Shown here: in pieces, positions 8,063 to 11,373 of the stretch
How positions within the stretch are numbered: the stretch's first letter is position 1
Layout: each line of letters opens with the position of its first letter
NCBI GenBank assembly: GCA_003731675.1
Contig: RCNQ01000177.1
Span: 1-11,373 of the forward strand
DNA from: Bacteroidetes/Chlorobi group bacterium ChocPot_Mid
GTDB taxonomy: Bacteria; Bacteroidota; Ignavibacteria; Kapaibacteriales; UBA2268
Direction of reading: 5' to 3'
Length of the DNA stretch: 11,373 nt
Notes under the pieces: model-generated
What the model was told of the DNA's origin: nothing
The model's input: only the letters and a program-made list of their open reading frames with translations
The model's database searches: none
Program-made: the position numbers and the translations under genes

Positions 8063-8070
8063 TATTTTTG
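8063..8070 (+). promoter_or_regulatory. Candidate -7 element for the tRNA-Ser transcript
   Basis: TATTTTTG matches TAnnTTTG exactly, 27 bp before the first base of tRNA-Ser, giving an expected leader of about 20 nt. A weak -33 candidate (TTTAG at 8039-8043) lies 19 bp upstream. The position fits a short-leader tRNA promoter distinct from that of rsgA. Confidence 0.45.
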
Positions 8071-8097
8071 CATTTCTAAATTGTAATTATTATAATT

Positions 8098-8186
8098 GGA
8101 GAGGTGCCGGAGTGGTTGAACGGGGCGGTCTCGAAAACCGTTGTACTTCGTAAGGAGTACCGTGGGTTCGAATCCCACCTTCTCCG
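8098..8186 (+). tRNA. tRNA-Ser, anticodon CGA
   Basis: This 89-nt class II tRNA has an acceptor stem GGAGAGG with CTTCTCC (one G-T pair) and discriminator G8186. The anticodon stem GCGGT/ACCGT encloses the loop CTCGAAA, with anticodon CGA at 8132-8134, which reads UCG. It has a long variable arm (GTACT/AGTAC, 8143-8160) and a T arm GTGGG-TTCGAAT-CCCAC. The 3' CCA is not encoded. It is the first stable RNA of a probable unit that continues through the four-helix-bundle gene to tRNA-Leu. Confidence 0.97.
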
Positions 8187-8192
8187 CGGCTT

Positions 8193-8227
8193 TAGAAGAT
8201 AGAAGATAGAAAATAGAAAATAGAAGA
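8193..8227 (+). repeat. Left inverted-repeat arm: five 7-nt units
   Basis: Five head-to-tail copies of a 7-nt unit begin 6 nt after tRNA-Ser, in the order TAGAAGA, TAGAAGA, TAGAAAA, TAGAAAA, TAGAAGA. The last three (8207-8227) are the exact reverse complement of 8638-8658. The final unit runs straight into GAGGTAAGG, the ribosome binding region of the four-helix-bundle gene. Confidence 0.9.
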
Positions 8228-8237
8228 GGTAAGGATA

Positions 8238-8615
8238 TTGGATAACAGGAATAATTTATATCAAAAAGCTTTGGAATTCTCCAAAGAGCTTGTTATTGTA
8301 TATAGAGAATTGTCGAAGAATGGTATAGAGAAAGAACTATTGAATCAGGTGCTAAGAAGCGGGACTTCAATAGGAGTAAATATTGCTGAAGCTCAAGGTT
8401 CAAATTCTGAAAATGATTATCTTTCAAAAATACATATTGCATTTAATGAAGCTTTGGAAACTAGGTTTTGGATTGAATTATTGTTCAAGACTGGTGATAT
8501 AAATTCAGAAAAATATAACTTGCTTGAGTCTTTATTAACAGAGATACAAAAAATACTATATTCAATGATAAAGGGAATTAACATTAAAAAAGAGAAACAA
8601 ATTCTCAAAAAATAA
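8238..8615 (+). CDS. Four-helix-bundle protein (S23 / 23S rRNA IVS family)
   Basis: The 125 residues carry the family pattern: a first helix with NLYQKALEFSKEL (6-18), a second with Q37-V-L-R-S41, then SIGVNIAEA (44-52), DYLSKIHIAFNEALET (about 60-75) and a last amphipathic helix followed by a basic tail. Relatives are found as ORFs in 23S rRNA intervening sequences and, more distantly, as the Avd accessory protein of diversity-generating retroelements; related proteins form pentameric barrels that bind nucleic acid. No biochemical role is settled for free-standing copies. The start is TTG at 8238 with AAGG 4 nt upstream and GAGG further out; an in-frame TAG inside the left repeat excludes longer starts. 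It lies between two tRNAs and inside inverted repeats. No reverse transcriptase is nearby. Confidence 0.9.
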   Translation: MDNRNNLYQKALEFSKELVIVYRELSKNGIEKELLNQVLRSGTSIGVNIAEAQGSNSENDYLSKIHIAFNEALETRFWIELLFKTGDINSEKYNLLESLLTEIQKILYSMIKGINIKKEKQILKK

Positions 8616-8637
8616 TTTTAAAATTCTCATAATTCTA

Positions 8638-8658
8638 TCTTCTATTTTCTATTTTCTA
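8638..8658 (-). repeat. Right inverted-repeat arm: three 7-nt units
   Basis: Read on the minus strand this is TAGAAAA, TAGAAAA, TAGAAGA, identical over 21 nt to 8207-8227. A fourth, degenerate unit (TAGAATT) follows on that strand at 8631-8637. The arm ends 5 nt before tRNA-Leu. The arms differ in copy number (five against three), as expected if units slip. Confidence 0.9.
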
Positions 8659-8663
8659 CAACC

Positions 8664-8747
8664 GCCCGGATGGCGGAATTGGCAGACGCGCTACATTCAG
8701 GGTGTAGTCTTCGCAAGGGGGTGCAGGTTCAAGTCCTGTTCCGGGCA
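8664..8747 (+). tRNA. tRNA-Leu, anticodon CAG
   Basis: This 84-nt class II tRNA has an acceptor stem GCCCGGA/TCCGGGC and discriminator A8747. The anticodon stem CTACA/TGTAG encloses the loop TTCAGGG, with anticodon CAG at 8698-8700, which reads CUG. It has a long variable arm and a T arm GCAGG-TTCAAGT-CCTGT with one G-T pair. CCA is not encoded. No promoter is evident in the 48 nt between the four-helix-bundle stop and this tRNA, so it is probably part of the transcript that begins before tRNA-Ser. Confidence 0.97.
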
Positions 8748-8759
8748 CTTGGTAATTTA

Positions 8760-8804
8760 TAAGTCATTGTAATTAATATTATTTACAATGACTTATTTTT
8801 TTTT
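8760..8804 (+). terminator. Intrinsic terminator after tRNA-Leu
   Basis: A perfect 13-bp stem (TAAGTCATTGTAA at 8760-8772 with TTACAATGACTTA at 8783-8795) encloses a 10-nt loop and is followed at once by nine T residues (8796-8804). It closes the tRNA-Ser to tRNA-Leu unit and insulates it from the gene starting at 8996. Confidence 0.9.
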
Positions 8805-8969
8805 ATTCACGGTATTTAAAAGAATAGTTGTAATAGGTATTTATATGCAATACTTCATCGATATTTCTACCGGACTTCCCCAATTCTAATCAAGAATAAA
8901 TCCTTACAACTAAATTTTACCTTAAAACTATTTTTTTTATTTTAATATATTTTATAATTTTAAAAAACT

Positions 8970-8976
8970 TATTTTG
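8970..8976 (+). promoter_or_regulatory. Weak candidate -7 element before the propeller/FN3 gene
   Basis: TATTTTG, preceded by T, is one base off the TAnnTTTG consensus and lies 19 bp before the ATG at 8996. No clear -33 element was seen. The rest of the 191-bp gap after the terminator holds no gene and no strong repeat. Confidence 0.25.
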
Positions 8977-8995
8977 TTAACACAGAATTTCAATA

Positions 8996-11373
8996 ATGAA
9001 TTCTTTAATATTTAAAATAACGATTTTTCTATTAATTTCATTAACTTGCCTTAAAGCAAGTGACCATTGGATTGAAGCGAATAATGGTATTTCAAATTTA
9101 TCAATCTCCTCAATTGCAATAGATAAAGATGACAATATATTTGCAGGTAATAATGGTACGGGTGTATGGCTTTCTCAAAATCATGGTATTAATTGGACTC
9201 AGGTAAATAATGGGAACAGTTTGAATGTAATCTCCCTTGCTACCAATGATTCGGTATTAGTTTATGCTGGTACAGCAGGTTCGGGATTGTATATGACGAG
9301 TAATAAAGGATTAACCTGGGCTAAAATCTTTGAAGTTGAGGATACAAGCCACTATATAAGGTCAATTCGGATTGCAACGAATAATTACGTATTTATTTCT
9401 GTAGATTTTGAAGGTATTTTCTATTCTACAGACACAGGTTTTAATTGGAAACAATTAAATTTAAATAGTCACATATTCAATATCATTAATTCATTGATTG
9501 TTACACCAAATTGGAATATTTTTGTAGGGACACAGGACAAGGGACTTTGGAGGACAACAAGTTTTGGAGGTTCTTGGGATAGTTTATCTTGTCCTTCAAC
9601 TATTATAAAGAGCTTAATGATGAATGCACAAGGAGTGATTTTCGCAGGGAATGCCAATGGTAAAATTTATCGTTCTTATGATAATGGAAATTCGTGGGAT
9701 GAAAGAGCATCTTTGTATTATTCTGTGAATCAGATAATTGACAGCAAGGAAGGAGTAATATATGCCGCACTAAATAACAATGGTCCTTACCTCTCCCCTG
9801 ATTACGGGCAGCTTTGGGGACCTTACACATACGGTATTGGAAAAAGGACAGTATTTTCAATATGTGAAAGTAATCTAGATACATTGTATTGCGGAACTGA
9901 ATCAGGTGTATTCAAAACAGTTTTGGAAGCAAAACCACTGACTTATCCTATTCTTGCATATCCTGAAAATGATAAAAAGGATATGCCATTGGAAATTAAG
10001 TTTTATTGGTACAGAAGCAGAGTTGCTGAAAAACATGAAATTGTGTTTTCAACCAAATCTGATTTTCTGGATATTTACCAAAGAGCTTTTGTTAATGAAA
10101 ATTACTACACAATTGACAATCTAAGTTTAAATGCTGAATATTACTGGAAAGTCCGTTCAATCAGACAAACAGATACATCCGACTGGTCTGAAATTAGGAA
10201 ATTCACAACAAAACTGAATGCTCCAATTTTGCTCACTCCAAATAATTTTTCAAAGAATTTAGATACGAATATTATTCTTTATTGGGAGGAAGTGGATAAT
10301 GCCAATAGCTATATTTTACAAATAGCCAAAGATTCAATTTTTTCAGAAAATATGTTGATTTTTTCAGGGCAAACAAAAACTTCAAGTTCTCACAGATTCA
10401 ATGCTGAATGCGATGTGAAATATTATTGGCGTATAAAATCTAAAAATCAATATAGCGAAAGTGATTGGTCTGCGGTTAATGAATTTTCAACGAAACTTTC
10501 TGCTCCTTCTCTAATATCCCCTACTGATAGTACTGATGATTTACTTAATGAAGTTAATTTCGAATGGGATTATCTGAAAAACTTCAGTAGCTTTGATTTT
10601 GAAATATCAATTGATACCAACTTTAAAAATATATTCTATACTTACCCGAATTTGAAAACAAAACAATTGAAAGTAGATAAATTGGATTTTGGTAAACGAT
10701 ATTTCTGGCGAGTAAAAGTCAGGTACGGTATTAGTTACAGCTATTGGTCAGATGTTTTTACATTCAGAACTGGTTTACGTGCCCCTGCACTTATAACTCC
10801 TGAGAATAATTCAAAAGGAAATCCCAAAGAAATTCAATTTAAATGGGATATGGGTGTATTAAATGACACAACAGTAATCAATGGATATCTGGTTCAAATA
10901 TCAAAATATGAAGATTTTAAAAATATTTTGTTTGAAGATTCTACTTTCAAGGACAATACTTTTCTTCATAATAATTTTGATTATGATACAAAATATTATT
11001 GGCGGGTAAAAGCTAATCTTAATAGCTATTGGACATTATTTTCCGATGTATGGAATTTTAAAATTGGTTTATCGAAACCATATACAGTTTACCCTGAAAA
11101 TCAAGCGAAGAATATTGAAATACCAGTTAATTTCAGATGGAAGAGTGCTTTTGAATTTAAGAATTTCACTTTTCAAATATCTGATTCTTCAAATATGAAA
11201 AATATTCTTTTTGAACAGAAAAATATATCAGATACATGTTTCTTATTTTCACAGCTTAATTATAATACTCAGTATTATTGGAGAATCAGATATAGTACAG
11301 ACAGCAATTTTAGTCTGTGGTCAGATATAAAAAGTTTCAGAACTGCAAAATATGAAATTGGAATTCCTATTCT
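8996..11373 (+). CDS. Secreted propeller plus fibronectin-III-like repeat protein (3' end outside window)
   Basis: An uninterrupted frame starts at ATG 8996 and is still open at the last base, giving 792 complete codons. Residues 1-21 are a signal peptide (K7, hydrophobic 8-19, likely cleavage after LKA21). Residues about 25-310 hold seven repeats of about 41 residues with a G-x-x-G-[VIL]-[WYF] strand (near 51, 92, 137, 178, 218, 258 and 300). Most are followed by an Asp-box-like S-x-[DN]-x-G-x-x-W, for example STDTGFNW 144-151, so a seven-bladed propeller is likely. Residues 313-783 are five fibronectin-III-like domains of 92-99 residues, each with an early W (338, 430, 524, 617, 715) and a [YF]-W-[RK]-[VI] strand (W384, W478, W571, W669, W762). 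The start of a sixth is cut off. An extracellular or surface role is inferred; a type IX sorting domain would lie beyond the window. No enzyme motif is seen and the ligand is unknown. Confidence 0.93.
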   Translation, partial: MNSLIFKITIFLLISLTCLKASDHWIEANNGISNLSISSIAIDKDDNIFAGNNGTGVWLSQNHGINWTQVNNGNSLNVISLATNDSVLVYAGTAGSGLYMTSNKGLTWAKIFEVEDTSHYIRSIRIATNNYVFISVDFEGIFYSTDTGFNWKQLNLNSHIFNIINSLIVTPNWNIFVGTQDKGLWRTTSFGGSWDSLSCPSTIIKSLMMNAQGVIFAGNANGKIYRSYDNGNSWDERASLYYSVNQIIDSKEGVIYAALNNNGPYLSPDYGQLWGPYTYGIGKRTVFSICESNLDTLYCGTESGVFKTVLEAKPLTYPILAYPENDKKDMPLEIKFYWYRSRVAEKHEIVFSTKSDFLDIYQRAFVNENYYTIDNLSLNAEYYWKVRSIRQTDTSDWSEIRKFTTKLNAPILLTPNNFSKNLDTNIILYWEEVDNANSYILQIAKDSIFSENMLIFSGQTKTSSSHRFNAECDVKYYWRIKSKNQYSESDWSAVNEFSTKLSAPSLISPTDSTDDLLNEVNFEWDYLKNFSSFDFEISIDTNFKNIFYTYPNLKTKQLKVDKLDFGKRYFWRVKVRYGISYSYWSDVFTFRTGLRAPALITPENNSKGNPKEIQFKWDMGVLNDTTVINGYLVQISKYEDFKNILFEDSTFKDNTFLHNNFDYDTKYYWRVKANLNSYWTLFSDVWNFKIGLSKPYTVYPENQAKNIEIPVNFRWKSAFEFKNFTFQISDSSNMKNILFEQKNISDTCFLFSQLNYNTQYYWRIRYSTDSNFSLWSDIKSFRTAKYEIGIPI

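Larger units (their letters stand above)
8193..8658 (+). mobile_element. Candidate IVS-like cassette: inverted repeats around a four-helix-bundle gene
   Basis: A 126-codon gene of the 23S rRNA intervening-sequence protein family is enclosed by complementary arms (8207-8227 with 8638-8658, 21 bp perfect). The unit fills nearly all 477 nt between tRNA-Ser and tRNA-Leu. In Leptospira and Coxiella, related genes lie inside 23S rRNA in insertions whose ends pair into a stem that is cut out of the RNA. The same geometry is seen here, but between two tRNA genes. No transposase or target-site duplication is visible, so mobility is inference. The alternative is an ordinary gene flanked by simple-sequence repeats. 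Confidence 0.5.

Noticed and set aside
8193..8227. The 7-nt units as a CRISPR array
   Set aside because: Units are directly adjacent with no spacers and far too short, and no cas gene is nearby.
8238..8615. The four-helix-bundle gene as an Avd protein of a diversity-generating retroelement
   Set aside because: No reverse transcriptase, template repeat or variable repeat is present; the neighbours are tRNAs.
8826..8911. AGTTGTAA/TTACAACT inverted match between the terminator and the propeller gene
   Set aside because: It is an 8-bp match at about 70 nt distance in AT-rich DNA, with no supporting structure; probably chance.
8996..9060. Lipoprotein signal at C18 in the N-terminus of the propeller protein
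   Set aside because: The residues before C18 (S-L-T) do not fit a lipobox, which needs G, A or S at the position before the cysteine; an ordinary signal peptide cleaved after LKA21 fits better.
9469..9884. Minus-strand open frames inside the gene starting at 8996
   Set aside because: They are antisense shadows. The plus-strand frame has a signal peptide and periodic domains and is continuous through the whole stretch.

Overview
The window is AT-rich chromosomal DNA, probably from a Bacteroidota-type bacterium (Bacteroidota, Chlorobiota/Ignavibacteria or a close relative). Three observations point there. Every transcription unit is preceded by an exact or near match to the Bacteroidota -7 element TAnnTTTG rather than a sigma-70 TATAAT box. 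Shine-Dalgarno signals are often weak, and four genes use GTG or TTG starts. The rightmost gene is a secreted propeller plus repeated fibronectin-like protein, a layout common in type IX secretion cargo of that group. The assignment is inference.

Left part, minus strand (319-6800): a DNA repair block transcribed right to left. recJ (5'-3' single-strand exonuclease) overlaps by 8 nt a 1112-residue Dna2-like nuclease-helicase, so the two are probably translationally coupled. After a 121-bp gap with its own candidate promoter come yebC (translation factor/regulator family) and ruvC (Holliday junction resolvase), 15 nt apart. Bases 1-318 hold no gene, but contain an inverted array of CTYTGTG words at the window edge and a perfect 19-nt palindrome.

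Middle, plus strand (6801-8804): divergent from recJ is rsgA, a circularly permuted GTPase for 30S maturation. It is followed by tRNA-Ser(CGA), a four-helix-bundle (S23/23S rRNA intervening-sequence) gene, tRNA-Leu(CAG) and a strong intrinsic terminator. The four-helix-bundle gene is bracketed by inverted arrays of a 7-nt unit that share a 21-bp perfect complementarity, and it fills the whole space between the two tRNAs. This resembles the 23S rRNA intervening sequences of Leptospira and Coxiella, but placed in a tRNA transcript. It is the most interesting structure in the window.

Right part, plus strand (8996-11373): one uninterrupted reading frame runs off the window end without a stop (792 complete codons). 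It encodes a signal peptide, seven Asp-box-like propeller repeats and at least five fibronectin-III-like domains, and is probably a secreted or cell-surface protein.
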